Assembly (NCBI RefSeq): GCF_014198605.1
Contig: NZ_JACIHU010000012.1
Direction: 5' to 3' (one strand)
Source of the DNA: Rhizobium etli_C
GTDB lineage: Bacteria > Pseudomonadota > Alphaproteobacteria > Rhizobiales > Rhizobiaceae
Length of the DNA: 64,000 bases
Shown here: positions 34,231-44,053 of the stretch, piece by piece
Numbering within the stretch: position 1 is the first letter of the stretch
How the letters are laid out: every line of letters begins with the position of its first letter
Translations under genes and position numbers: made by a program
The notes under the pieces: model-generated
What the model was told of the DNA's origin: nothing
What the model saw: the letters and a program-made list of their open reading frames with translations, nothing else
Databases searched by the model: none

Positions 34231-35757
34231 ATGAAACCGCTTGTCGCATTCCTGCTCGGCACTGCGCTTATCGCCCTGCCTTCGACCCTGCTTGCTGAGG
34301 AGAAGGGCGGCGTCATCAATGTCGCGACGATCGGCGAGCCGCCGACGCTCGATCCGATGGCGTCGACGGCCGATCTCGTCGGCATCGTCACCCAGCATAT
34401 TTTCGAAACGCTCTACACTTTCGACAAGAGCTGGAACGTGACGCCGCTTCTGGCCGAAAGCCTGCCCGAGATCAGCGCCGACGGCAAAACCTATACGATC
34501 AAGCTCAGGGCCGGCATCAAGTTCCACGACAACAGCGACATGACCTCGGACGATGTCGTCGCCTCGCTGAACCGCTGGATGAAGATCGCTTCGCGCGGCA
34601 AGCAGGTGGCCGGCTTCATCGACAAGATCACTGCTGCCGATCCCGCGACCGTGACGATCACGCTGAAGCAGCCCTATGCGCCGCTGACTTCGCTGCTTGC
34701 CTTCAACAATTCGGCCGCGATCATCATCCCGTCGGAAAAGCAGGACGAGCCGATGAAGGAGTTCATCGGCACCGGTCCCTATAGGCTGAAGGAGCGCAAG
34801 GCTGATCAATATATCCAGCTCGTCCGCTTCGACGGCTATGTCTCGCGCGAAGGTGACAGCAATGGTTATGGCGGCGCCCGCCATCAGTATCTCGACGAGA
34901 TCCGCTTCGTGCCGGTACCGGATCCCAATACCCGCGTCGAAGCTGCCGTTTCCGGTCAGTATGATTATGTCGATTCGATCCCGGTCGAATCCTACGACAA
35001 GCTGAAGGTCTCCACCGCCTCGCAGCCGGTCATGCTGAAGCCCTTCGGCTATCCGGTTTTCGTCTTCAACACCAAGGAAGGTGCTGCTGCGAATATCGAG
35101 GTTCGCAAGGCGATCCGTCAGGCGCTCAGCATGGAAGACATGCTGGCCGCCGCCTTCGGCAGCACGGATTTCTATGCGCTCGACGGCGCCATCTATCCGA
35201 AGACCTTTGCCTGGTCGACGGATGCCGGCGTCGAAGGCGCCTATAATGTCGCCGATCCGGAAGGGGCGGCCGCTGCCGCCAAGAAGGCCGGCTATAATGG
35301 GGAGCCGATCCGCATCCTGACCAGCCGCCAGTACGAGTTCCACTACAAGATGGCGCAGGTCGCCGCCGAATATCTGAAGCTTGCCGGCTTCACCGTCGAT
35401 ATGCAGGTGGTGGACTGGGCGACGCTGACGCAGCGCCGCACCGATCCGAAGCTCTGGGATATCTACATCACCCACAGCCCCTTCCTGCCGGAGCCGGCGC
35501 TGATCGGCTCGCTCTCGACCAGTTCGCCCGGCTGGTGGGATACGCCGGCCCGCAAGACCGCCGTCGATGCCTTCACCTCCGAGGTCGATCCGAAGAAGCG
35601 CGTGGCACTTTGGGCCGATGTCCAGAAAGCCGTCTATGCCGACGCGCCCTTCATGAAGATCGGCGATTTCAACGCCGTCTCGGCGAAATCGGTCAAGCTC
35701 GACGGCGTCGATCCGGCTCCGTGGCCGTATTTCTGGAACGCCTCGATCAAGAAGTAA
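34231..35757 (+). CDS. Dipeptide-family ABC transporter binding protein
   Basis: A 508-residue SBP_bac_5 protein with a signal peptide (MKPLVAFLLGTALIALPSTLLA). The fold markers are GEPPTLDPMASTADLVGIVTQHIFETLYTFD (about 30-60), FHDNSDMTSDDVVASLNRW and FIGTGPYRLKE. The start is chosen for GGGAG 9 bases upstream and the signal peptide. It heads the operon continuing to 42300 and is followed by an intrinsic terminator-like hairpin. The ligand is unknown; the enzymes encoded downstream suggest a nitrogen-rich non-peptide compound or an N-acyl amino compound. Confidence 0.9.
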   Translation: MKPLVAFLLGTALIALPSTLLAEEKGGVINVATIGEPPTLDPMASTADLVGIVTQHIFETLYTFDKSWNVTPLLAESLPEISADGKTYTIKLRAGIKFHDNSDMTSDDVVASLNRWMKIASRGKQVAGFIDKITAADPATVTITLKQPYAPLTSLLAFNNSAAIIIPSEKQDEPMKEFIGTGPYRLKERKADQYIQLVRFDGYVSREGDSNGYGGARHQYLDEIRFVPVPDPNTRVEAAVSGQYDYVDSIPVESYDKLKVSTASQPVMLKPFGYPVFVFNTKEGAAANIEVRKAIRQALSMEDMLAAAFGSTDFYALDGAIYPKTFAWSTDAGVEGAYNVADPEGAAAAAKKAGYNGEPIRILTSRQYEFHYKMAQVAAEYLKLAGFTVDMQVVDWATLTQRRTDPKLWDIYITHSPFLPEPALIGSLSTSSPGWWDTPARKTAVDAFTSEVDPKKRVALWADVQKAVYADAPFMKIGDFNAVSAKSVKLDGVDPAPWPYFWNASIKK

Positions 35758-35766
35758 GCATCGCCG

Positions 35767-35803
35767 CCGGCACCGAGCCTTCGTCGCTCGGCGCCGGTTT
35801 TTT
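35767..35803 (+). terminator. Intrinsic terminator-like hairpin inside the ABC operon
   Basis: CCGGCACCGAGC (35767-35778) pairs with GCTCGGCGCCGG (35786-35797) with one mismatch, followed by six T. It sits between the binding-protein stop and the first permease. It should terminate part of the transcripts, giving more binding protein than membrane parts. Confidence 0.8.
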
Positions 35804-35838
35804 CTGCCGCATCTGCAAAGGCTTGAAGGCCAGCATTC

Positions 35839-36780
35839 ATGATCCGCTACATCCTCCAGCGCCTGTTCGGCATGATCGTCGTGATGTTTCTCGTCGTCAC
35901 GATCGTCTTCGTCATCGTGCGGGTGACGCCGGGTGACCCGGCCGCCGTCATGCTCGGGCCGGATGCGACGCCGCAGGATGTTGCCGATCTCCGCGCCCGG
36001 CTCGGGCTCGATCAATCGCTCGGCCTGCAATATGTCTATTATATCGGCCAGCTGCTGAAGGGTGACCTCGGCCAGTCGATCTTCCTCAACATGCCGGTCA
36101 CCTCGGCTCTGCTCGACCGCGCCGAACCGACCTTTTTCCTGACGCTGTTTTCGCTTGCCATCGCCAGCGTCATCGCTCTGCCGATCGGCATCTATGCCGC
36201 TTATCGGCGCGGCTCCTTCGTCGACCAGGCGGCAACGACGCTGGCGATGTTTGCCGCCAGCATTCCGAGCTTCTGGCTCGGCCTCATCCTGATGCAGTTC
36301 TTCGCCGTCCGGCTCAACCTTTTCCCGGTCTCGGGCTATGCCGGTCCCGGCTCGACCTTCCTTGATCGGATGTATCATCTGACGCTGCCGGCCTTCGCGC
36401 TCGGCATCGTCTCCTCGGCGCTGATCCTGCGTTTCACCCGCGCCTCGATGCTCGATGTGCTCGGCGACGATTATATCCGCACGGCGCGCGCCAAAGGGCT
36501 GGTCGAGCGCAAGGTCATCCTTAAGCACGCGCTGAAGAATGCGCTGATCCCGATCCTGACGGTGCTCGGCTTGACGGCGGCGGTGCTGATTTCAGGGGCC
36601 GTCGTCACCGAGACGGTCTTCGGCCTTCCCGGCGTCGGCAATCTCGTCGTCTCGGCGGTGCTGCGCCGCGATTACCCCGTCATCCAGGGGGCGCTGCTTG
36701 TCATCGCCGCCCTCTACGTGCTGATCAATTTTGCGATCGACATGCTCTATCTGCTGGTCGATCCGAGGGTGCGCTACTGA
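35839..36780 (+). CDS. ABC transporter permease, DppB type
   Basis: A 313-residue permease with six spans, the DppB opening MIRYILQRLFGMIVVMFLVVTIVFVIVRVTPGDP and EAA loop DDYIRTARAKGLVERKVILKHALKNALIPI. Its stop codon shares one base with the start codon of the next permease gene (TGATG), so translation is coupled. Part of the operon driven from 34152. Confidence 0.92.
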   Translation: MIRYILQRLFGMIVVMFLVVTIVFVIVRVTPGDPAAVMLGPDATPQDVADLRARLGLDQSLGLQYVYYIGQLLKGDLGQSIFLNMPVTSALLDRAEPTFFLTLFSLAIASVIALPIGIYAAYRRGSFVDQAATTLAMFAASIPSFWLGLILMQFFAVRLNLFPVSGYAGPGSTFLDRMYHLTLPAFALGIVSSALILRFTRASMLDVLGDDYIRTARAKGLVERKVILKHALKNALIPILTVLGLTAAVLISGAVVTETVFGLPGVGNLVVSAVLRRDYPVIQGALLVIAALYVLINFAIDMLYLLVDPRVRY

Positions 36781-37649
36781 TGGCCGATATCGCAATCAAG
36801 CCCGCCGAGAGCGAAGGCAGCAAATTCATCCGCCGCCTGCTGAAGCGCAAGACGGTGGCCTTCGGCCTGCTGATCCTGGCGATCTTCGTGCTGCTGGCGG
36901 TCTTCGCGCCTGTCGTCGCGCCCTATTCGCCGTCCAAGCTTTCGATCGTCAACCGGCTGAAGCCGCCAGGCGGTACCTTCTTCTTCGGCACCGACGAGTT
37001 CGGCCGCGACGTCTTCTCGCGGACGATCTTTGCCGGCCGCCTGTCGCTGCTGGTCGGGGCTGCCGTCGTCAGCCTGTCGGCGGTGATCGGCGTCACCCTC
37101 GGCCTGCTTGCCGGCTTCTTCCAGAAGCTCGATACGCCGATCGCCCGGCTGATCGACGCGATGATGGCCTTTCCGGATATTCTGCTGGCCATTGCCCTTG
37201 TCGCTGCCCTCGGGCCGTCCTTGACAACCGTCATCATCGCGCTGTCGATCGTCTATTCCCCGCGCCTTGCCCGCATCGTCCGCGCCTCGACACTGGTCAT
37301 TCGCGAATTGCCCTATGTCGAGGCGGCGAAGGCGCTCGGCATTTCGACGTTCCACATCATGACGCGGCATGTACTGCGTAACCTGCTGTCGCCGATCCTG
37401 GTGCAGGCCACCTTCCTTTTCGCCAGCGCCATGCTCGCCGAGGCCGGCCTCTCCTTCCTCGGCCTCGGCGTCAGCCCGGAAATCCCGACCTGGGGAACGA
37501 TGATCGCCGCCGGCCGGCAATATATCGGCCAGGCCGACTGGATGACGCTGTTTCCCGGTGTCGCCATCATCCTCTCGGTGCTGTCGCTGCAGATGGTCGG
37601 CGATGGCCTGAGGGACATGCTCGATCCAAGACTTCGCAAGGACCTTTAA
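36780..37649 (+). CDS. ABC transporter permease, DppC type
   Basis: A 289-residue permease with the DppC layout: first span at about 25-50, long periplasmic loop with FFGTDEFGRDVFSRTIFAGRLSL, and EAA loop LPYVEAAKALGISTFHIMTRHVLRNLLSPI. After it comes a 69-base gap containing two imperfect 20-base direct repeats (37661-37700), then the RidA gene. Confidence 0.92.
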   Translation: MADIAIKPAESEGSKFIRRLLKRKTVAFGLLILAIFVLLAVFAPVVAPYSPSKLSIVNRLKPPGGTFFFGTDEFGRDVFSRTIFAGRLSLLVGAAVVSLSAVIGVTLGLLAGFFQKLDTPIARLIDAMMAFPDILLAIALVAALGPSLTTVIIALSIVYSPRLARIVRASTLVIRELPYVEAAKALGISTFHIMTRHVLRNLLSPILVQATFLFASAMLAEAGLSFLGLGVSPEIPTWGTMIAAGRQYIGQADWMTLFPGVAIILSVLSLQMVGDGLRDMLDPRLRKDL

Positions 37650-37718
37650 TCCGCCGACCTAAATCGGCCAATCCAAAACCAAATTCGCCAATCCAGAATT
37701 CGCATGACAGGAGTTTGC

Positions 37719-38216
37719 GTGAATCAATTTCCCAACGCCGCCGGCAAGGTCGAGAACTCGCCTTACCAACGGTTAGCCGCCCTCGGCATCAAGCTGCCGC
37801 CGCCGCCGCCGCCGATCGCCAATTTCGTGACGCATGTGGTGGAGGGCAATATGCTCTACCTCTCCGGCCAGGGGCCGCGCGAGGCCGACGGCTTCCTGCA
37901 TGCGGGCAAGGTCGGCGGCGGCGTCGGTGTCGAGGAGGCCTACCGGCATGCGCGGCTGACCGGCATCAACCTGCTTGCCGTCATGCAGGAGGCGCTCGGC
38001 GATCTCTCCCGCGTCAAGCGGGTGGTCAAGCTGCTCGGCATGGTCAATGCCGTGCCCGAGTTCGAGGATCATCCGAGTGTCATCAACGGCTGCTCGGATC
38101 TGTTGATCGCGGTCTTCGGCGCGGCCGGCGAACATGCCCGCTCGGCCGTCGGCTTCGGCTCGCTGCCCGGCAACATCACCGTCGAGATCGAGGCCATCGT
38201 CGCCTTGCATGGCTGA
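37719..38216 (+). CDS. RidA/YjgF-family protein
   Basis: A 165-residue member of the longer RidA subfamily. The C-terminal active-site pattern is clear: HARSAVGFGSLPGNITVEIEAIVALHG (about 139-165), with the arginine that binds the substrate carboxylate. RidA proteins hydrolyse reactive enamine/imine intermediates made by PLP enzymes. The GTG at 37719 is preferred over the ATG at 37704 because ACAGGAG lies 5 bases upstream of it. Its position directly before a PLP-enzyme gene fits removal of an imine formed by that enzyme. Confidence 0.85.
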   Translation: MNQFPNAAGKVENSPYQRLAALGIKLPPPPPPIANFVTHVVEGNMLYLSGQGPREADGFLHAGKVGGGVGVEEAYRHARLTGINLLAVMQEALGDLSRVKRVVKLLGMVNAVPEFEDHPSVINGCSDLLIAVFGAAGEHARSAVGFGSLPGNITVEIEAIVALHG

Positions 38217-38348
38217 GGCGCTTTGATGTTTGGAGTGGTCTTCGGATGAGCTCTTTCTATTTTAACCCAGGCTTTTGCTCCGGCTGCTCGACACTGCCGG
38301 ATGATCGCGCCATGTTCGGCTTTTCGCCCCAGACTTCCGGAGATCTTC

Positions 38349-39545
38349 ATGCCCGATGATATCAGACCTTCGCTCGGCCTTCGCCCCGTCATCAACGTGT
38401 CCGGCACGATGACCAGCCTCGGCGCCTCGATCGTCGTTCCGGAGGCGATCGCCGCGATGACCTCCATCCTGCCGCACTTCGTCGAGATCAACGACCTGCA
38501 GCGCAAGGCAAGCGCCGTCATCGCCCGGCTGACCGGCGGGCAAGCCGGCTTCGTCACCGCCTCCTGCTCGGCCGGCATTTCGCTTGCCGTCGCCGGCGCC
38601 ATCACCGGCGACAATCTGCTGGCGATCGAGAAGCTGCCGGATGCGGTGCCCGAGAAGAACGAGGTGCTGGTGCAGATGGGCCATGTGGTGAGCTACGGCG
38701 CCCCGGTCGACCAGGCGATCCGGCTGGCCGGCGGCAAGGTCGTGCTGGTGGGGCAGGCGACCTCGACGCATCGTTTCCACATGGAGAAGGCGATCACCGA
38801 CAAGACCGCCGCCGCCGTCTATGTCGTCTCCCATCATGTCGTCGATTACGGCCTGCTGAACCTCAAGGAATTCGTCGAGATCGCCCATGCCAGGGGCGTG
38901 CCTGTGATCGTCGATGCGGCGTCGGAATATGATCTGAGGATTTTCCTGGAGCAGGGGGCCGATATCGCGCTCTACTCCGGCCACAAGTTCCTCGGCGGCC
39001 CGACCTCGGGCATCGTCGCCGGCCGCAAGGAGCTGGTGCGCCATGCCTTCCTGCAGAATATGGGCATCGGCCGCGGCATGAAGGTCGGCAAGGAAAGCAT
39101 CTTCGGCGTCATGGCGGCTCTCGAAGCCTGGGAACGCCGCGACCATGCCGGCATCCGGGAACGCGAGACCGGCTACCTCAACCTGTGGAAACGCACGCTC
39201 GATGGTCGCCCGGGCATTACCGCGCTGATCGAACCCGACCCGACCAACAATCCGCTCGACCGGCTGCGCCTGATCGTCGATCCCGAACAGGCGCATATCA
39301 CCGCCTGGGATCTCGCCGATGTGCTGGCGAGGGGCAACCCGCCGATCATCGTGCGCGACCATGAAGTGGAGCACCGCTACTTCTATCTCGACCCGTGCAA
39401 CCTGCATCCCGGCCAGGAGGTCATCGTCGCAAACCGCCTGGCCGAGGAACTCGACAAGGCGCGCGCTTCCAACGAGATCATCGCAACCCCGATCGAAAAC
39501 CGCAGCAGGCATCGCTTCGACGGCTTGCTGCGCTGGCCGGATTAA
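38349..39545 (+). CDS. SelA-like PLP-dependent enzyme (aminotransferase class V fold)
   Basis: A 398-residue PLP enzyme related to selenocysteine synthase SelA and to D-glucosaminate-6-phosphate ammonia-lyase DgaE. The opening RPVINVSGTMTSLGASIV is typical of this group, and the PLP lysine is in ALYSGHKFLGGPTSG (about 218-232). Selenium metabolism is unlikely because no selenocysteine system lies nearby. Beta-elimination or ammonia-lyase chemistry on an imported amino compound is more plausible. CGGAGA precedes the start. It sits between RidA and the fused ATPase gene, and its homologues often accompany amidohydrolases like the one at 6.6 kb. Confidence 0.83.
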   Translation: MPDDIRPSLGLRPVINVSGTMTSLGASIVVPEAIAAMTSILPHFVEINDLQRKASAVIARLTGGQAGFVTASCSAGISLAVAGAITGDNLLAIEKLPDAVPEKNEVLVQMGHVVSYGAPVDQAIRLAGGKVVLVGQATSTHRFHMEKAITDKTAAAVYVVSHHVVDYGLLNLKEFVEIAHARGVPVIVDAASEYDLRIFLEQGADIALYSGHKFLGGPTSGIVAGRKELVRHAFLQNMGIGRGMKVGKESIFGVMAALEAWERRDHAGIRERETGYLNLWKRTLDGRPGITALIEPDPTNNPLDRLRLIVDPEQAHITAWDLADVLARGNPPIIVRDHEVEHRYFYLDPCNLHPGQEVIVANRLAEELDKARASNEIIATPIENRSRHRFDGLLRWPD

Positions 39546-39563
39546 GCCGGAAGAGGAGCCGAC

Positions 39564-41399
39564 ATGGGCAGCGTCCAAGCACAATCGATCGAGACCGCCA
39601 TCCCCGTTCTTTCCGTCGAGGGGCTGACGACGTCCTTTCTGGTCGACGGCGCCTGGAAGCCTGTGGTGCGCGACGTTTCCTTCACCGTGGCGCCCGGCGA
39701 AACCGTGGCGATCGTCGGCGAATCCGGCTCGGGCAAGAGCGTCACGTCGCTGTCGATCATGCGGCTGCTGCAGGCGGAGGTGAGCCGCATCGAGGGCCGC
39801 GTCATGCTCGGCGGGCGCGATCTGCTGGCCTTGCCGGAACAGGCCATGCGCCAGGTGCGCGGCAATGAGGTGGCGATGATCTTCCAGGAGCCGATGACAT
39901 CGCTCAATCCGCTCTTCACCATCGGCGATCAGATTTCCGAAGCGCTGCTCTGCCATTCCGCGATGAGCAGGGCCGATGCCAGGGCCGAGACGATCAGGCT
40001 GCTGGAAAAGGTCCGCATTCCCTCGGCCGCCACGCGCTTCGACGAATATCCGCATCGTTTCTCCGGCGGCATGCGCCAGCGGGTGATGATCGCCATGGCG
40101 CTCGCCAGCCGGCCGAAACTCCTGATCGCCGACGAGCCGACAACGGCACTCGACGTAACGATCCAGGGCCAGATCCTCGATCTCATCAAGATGCTGCAGG
40201 AAGAGGAGGGGACTTCGGTTCTCTTCATCACCCATGACATGGGCGTCGTCGCTGAGATCGCCGACAGGACGGTGGTGATGTATCGCGGCGAACAGGTCGA
40301 GAGCGGCCCCACCGCCGATATTTTTCACCGCGGCAAACATCCCTATACGCGAGCGCTGCTGTCGGCCGTGCCGGTGCTCGGCTCGATGCAGGGCCGCCAG
40401 CGGCCATTGCGCTTCCCGGTGGTCAATACGGCGACGGGTCAATCGGATAGTCCGGCCGAGGCCGCCGATACCGTCGCCGCGACGCCGGTGCTTGAGGTCA
40501 AGAACCTCACCAAGCGTTTCGACATTCATTCCGGCCTGTTCGGCCGGCTGACCAGCCGGGTGCATGCGGTCGAAAACGTCTCCTTCGATCTTCATGCCGG
40601 CGAAACCCTGTCGCTCGTCGGTGAATCCGGCTGCGGCAAGTCGACAACGGGACGCGCCATCATGCGCCTCATCGAGCCGCAGGCGGGTTCCGTTCTCGTC
40701 GAGGGCAGGGAGGTGCTCGGCCTCGACAGGAAGGATTTGCGCGAGATGCGCAAATCCGTGCAGATGATCTTCCAGGATCCGTTCGCCAGCCTCAATCCGC
40801 GCATGACGGTGGGAGCCGCGATCGCCGAGCCCTATCTCGAGCACAAGATGGGCAATGCGAAACAGGCCAGGGACGTCGTCGCCGACCTGCTGGTCAAGGT
40901 CGGCCTCTCCCCCGATATGGCTTCGCGTTACCCGCATGAATTTTCCGGCGGCCAGCGCCAGCGCATCTGCATCGCCCGGGCGCTCGCTTTGCAGCCGAAG
41001 GTCATCGTCGCCGACGAAAGCGTGTCGGCGCTTGACGTGTCGATCAAGGCGCAGGTCATCAACCTGATGCTGGACCTGCAGCAGAGCCTTAATCTCGCCT
41101 TCCTGTTCATCTCGCACGACATGGCGGTGGTCGAGCGCGTCAGCCACCGCGTGGCGGTGATGTATCTCGGCGAGATCGTCGAGATCGGCCCGCGCGCCGC
41201 CGTCTTCGAAAATCCACAGCATGCCTATACGAAGAAGCTCATCGCGGCCGTGCCGGTGCCCGATCCCGACCGCCGCCATGAGAAGCGGATGGTAGCGAAT
41301 GACGAAATCAAGAGCCCGATGCGTGCCGTCGACTACCAGCCTCCGGCCACCTTCTATCGTGAAGTCGGGCCGGGCCATCTGGTGATGGCCGACCGGTAG
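39564..41399 (+). CDS. Fused double ATPase of a dipeptide-family ABC transporter
   Basis: A 611-residue protein joining two complete ATPase domains. Domain 1 (about 10-270) has Walker A GESGSGKS, signature FSGGMRQR and Walker B LLIADEPTTALDVT. Domain 2 (about 310-590) has Walker A GESGCGKST, signature FSGGQRQR and Walker B VIVADESVSALDVS. It supplies both energising subunits for the permeases at 35839 and 36780, in contrast to the split ATPases of the other dipeptide-family operon in this window. In domain 2 the usual DEPTS reads DESVS, an uncommon but known variation. Confidence 0.92.
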   Translation: MGSVQAQSIETAIPVLSVEGLTTSFLVDGAWKPVVRDVSFTVAPGETVAIVGESGSGKSVTSLSIMRLLQAEVSRIEGRVMLGGRDLLALPEQAMRQVRGNEVAMIFQEPMTSLNPLFTIGDQISEALLCHSAMSRADARAETIRLLEKVRIPSAATRFDEYPHRFSGGMRQRVMIAMALASRPKLLIADEPTTALDVTIQGQILDLIKMLQEEEGTSVLFITHDMGVVAEIADRTVVMYRGEQVESGPTADIFHRGKHPYTRALLSAVPVLGSMQGRQRPLRFPVVNTATGQSDSPAEAADTVAATPVLEVKNLTKRFDIHSGLFGRLTSRVHAVENVSFDLHAGETLSLVGESGCGKSTTGRAIMRLIEPQAGSVLVEGREVLGLDRKDLREMRKSVQMIFQDPFASLNPRMTVGAAIAEPYLEHKMGNAKQARDVVADLLVKVGLSPDMASRYPHEFSGGQRQRICIARALALQPKVIVADESVSALDVSIKAQVINLMLDLQQSLNLAFLFISHDMAVVERVSHRVAVMYLGEIVEIGPRAAVFENPQHAYTKKLIAAVPVPDPDRRHEKRMVANDEIKSPMRAVDYQPPATFYREVGPGHLVMADR

Positions 41400-41478
41400 C
41401 GAAAGGCGTTGGGAGTTGCCTAACGGGCCGGCGGCGCATAAAGCAGATGCAGAGACACCTGCCTGGAAAGCCGCATCA

Positions 41479-42300
<822 letters not shown>

Positions 42301-42385
42301 GCCCGGCGTCGGCATGCCGCCGGCGCGTCTGCGCGCACCTGTCCGGTTGCTTGACAGCTCTTTCGAATGCCCGCATCGTCCTTCG

Positions 42386-43105
42386 ATGCAGGATATGGAT
42401 TCATGGCTGTCGGAGAAGAAAGAGATAGGCCGGAGAAACGCTGCCGAAGCGGTCTTCGAAGATATCCGCACGGCCATTGTCAGTCGGAAACTGGCGCTCG
42501 GAACCCGTCTTCCCGCCGAGGTGCAACTCGCCGAACGTTACGGCATCAGCCGGGCGATCGTGCGGGAGGCGCTCCGCTCGCTGCAGACGCTTGGCTTTAC
42601 GCAGACCAGGACCGGCCGGGGCACTTTCGTCATTTCGGAAAGCCCGGGGCGGCAGCTCGGCGGCGGCGCCTATTCCGCCCGCGATCTCATGGAGGCGCGC
42701 CCCTGCATCGAGATCCCGGCTGCGGGCTGGGCGGCATTGCGGCGCTCGAACGCGCAGCTGGCGTCGCTCTCATCCTTGTGCGACCGGATGGACGAGGAGG
42801 AGGATGTCCAGACATGGGTGCGGATGGACGCCGAGTTTCATGGCGAGATCGCCGAAGCCTCCGACAATGCGATTTTCAGGAAAGTCGTCGCCGATGTCCG
42901 CGGCGCTCTTTCGACGCAGTCGGAACTGGTGGAGCATGTCCGAGGAAGGCGCAAAGCCTCCAACGCCGAGCATCGCCGCATTCTGGAGGCCATCGCAGCA
43001 GGCAGCCAACGGGCCGCGCGCGCCGCCATGGCGGAGCACCTGCTGGAGGTCAAGCGTTCCATCATCGGCATTGCCGGTGAAGAGAAAGCGCCGCTGACGA
43101 TATGA
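42386..43105 (+). CDS. FadR-type GntR-family regulator
   Basis: A 239-residue regulator: winged HTH at about 18-85 (AVFEDIRTAIVSRKLALGTRLPAEVQLAERYGIS) and an FCD-type all-helical ligand domain to the end, with the conserved D and H in RMDAEFHGEIAEASDN. The start is placed at MQDMDSWLSEKK because it aligns with MNDLESWLSDSA of its paralogue 53 bases downstream; there is no strong ribosome site. By position it may regulate the ABC/RidA/SelA-like operon just upstream. Confidence 0.85.
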   Translation: MQDMDSWLSEKKEIGRRNAAEAVFEDIRTAIVSRKLALGTRLPAEVQLAERYGISRAIVREALRSLQTLGFTQTRTGRGTFVISESPGRQLGGGAYSARDLMEARPCIEIPAAGWAALRRSNAQLASLSSLCDRMDEEEDVQTWVRMDAEFHGEIAEASDNAIFRKVVADVRGALSTQSELVEHVRGRRKASNAEHRRILEAIAAGSQRAARAAMAEHLLEVKRSIIGIAGEEKAPLTI

Positions 43106-43157
43106 TTTCCAATGTCGCACCCGGATATCCGGGTCGCTGCCGATCGAATGCAAAGCG

Positions 43158-43859
43158 ATGAACGATCTAGAAAGCTGGCTTTCCGACTCCGCGATCCTCA
43201 GTCGAAAAAGCGCCTCGGAACTGGTTTTCGAGGAGTTGCGCAATCTCATTCTGTCCGGCCGCTTTGCCGCCGGTTCGAAGCTGCCGTCGGAAGCCAAGCT
43301 CGCGGCAAAATACGGTGTCAGCCGTCCGATCGTGCGGGAAGCGCTGCGCTCGCTGCAGATTTTGGGGCTGACGGAGACGCGGACCGGGAGCGGGACCTAT
43401 GTGCTTACCGCCGCAGGCGACGGAGATATTCGCTACGGCAATTATTCGGCGCGTGATCTGATGGAGGCGCGAGCCTTCGTCGAGGTCTCCGCGGCCGGCT
43501 GGGCGGCGCTGCGCCGGAGCGACGATGAGCTGTCCCGGCTGCTGGCGCTCTGCGACCGGATGGAGCAGGAAGAAGATACCGAGGCGTGGGTGCGGCTGGA
43601 TTCGGATTTTCACGGGCTGATTGCCGAGGCATCGAAGAATGCCGTCTTCCGCGACATCGTCGATGACGTCCGCGAGGCGATGGCGCAACAATCCGGGCTA
43701 CTGACCGCCCTGGGGCCGAGGCGTCAGGAATCGAATGAAGAGCATCGCGCCATCGTCGAAGCCATCCGCAAAGGGGCGGAGGCCGAGGCCCAGGCGGCGA
43801 TGGAAATTCATCTCAAAAAAGTCGAGGCGGCTGTCAGCCGCATCATCGGCTCGATGTAA
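43158..43859 (+). CDS. FadR-type GntR-family regulator, probable AnsR
   Basis: A 233-residue paralogue of the preceding regulator, similar along its whole length (for example SRKSASELVFEELRNLILSGRFAAGSKLPSE, YSARDLMEARAFVEVSAAGWAALRRS, RLDSDFHGLIAEASKN). It lies directly upstream of and in line with ansP, the place where R. etli carries the ans repressor gene ansR. Its role as AnsR is inferred from this position. The pair clearly arose by tandem duplication. Confidence 0.85.
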   Translation: MNDLESWLSDSAILSRKSASELVFEELRNLILSGRFAAGSKLPSEAKLAAKYGVSRPIVREALRSLQILGLTETRTGSGTYVLTAAGDGDIRYGNYSARDLMEARAFVEVSAAGWAALRRSDDELSRLLALCDRMEQEEDTEAWVRLDSDFHGLIAEASKNAVFRDIVDDVREAMAQQSGLLTALGPRRQESNEEHRAIVEAIRKGAEAEAQAAMEIHLKKVEAAVSRIIGSM

Positions 43860-43927
43860 TCCTGCCGCCAAAGCCTGCCTCTCCCCAGGCGTCGGTTACG
43901 CATCCACAAATAGCAGAGCAAAAATCC

Positions 43928-43956
43928 TTGACTGCAGGGTAGTTTTTCCTTTAATC
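43928..43956 (+). promoter_or_regulatory. Candidate sigma-70-type promoter of ansPAB
   Basis: TTGACT (43928-43933), 17 bases and TTAATC (43951-43956) precede ansP by about 100 bases. The downstream ACCTGTCAGACC segment could be a regulator site. Hexamer quality is moderate. Confidence 0.4.
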
Positions 43957-44053
43957 ACCAAACCTGTCAGACCGCATAGCAGATTAACATCTTTATGGCA
44001 TCTGCGCGGAGGGGCGGCCGGGAGGTTGCCGAACCCATGGATAGGGAGGAGAG

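Noticed and set aside
34213..36528. A 771-codon minus-strand frame across the binding-protein and permease genes
   Set aside because: Antisense shadow; the plus strand has a signal peptide, membrane spans and a terminator in the correct places.
37661..37700. Two imperfect 20-base direct repeats (CGCCAATCCA core) before the RidA gene
   Set aside because: Only 15 of 20 bases match and there are just two copies, so this is not a CRISPR array or a convincing operator.
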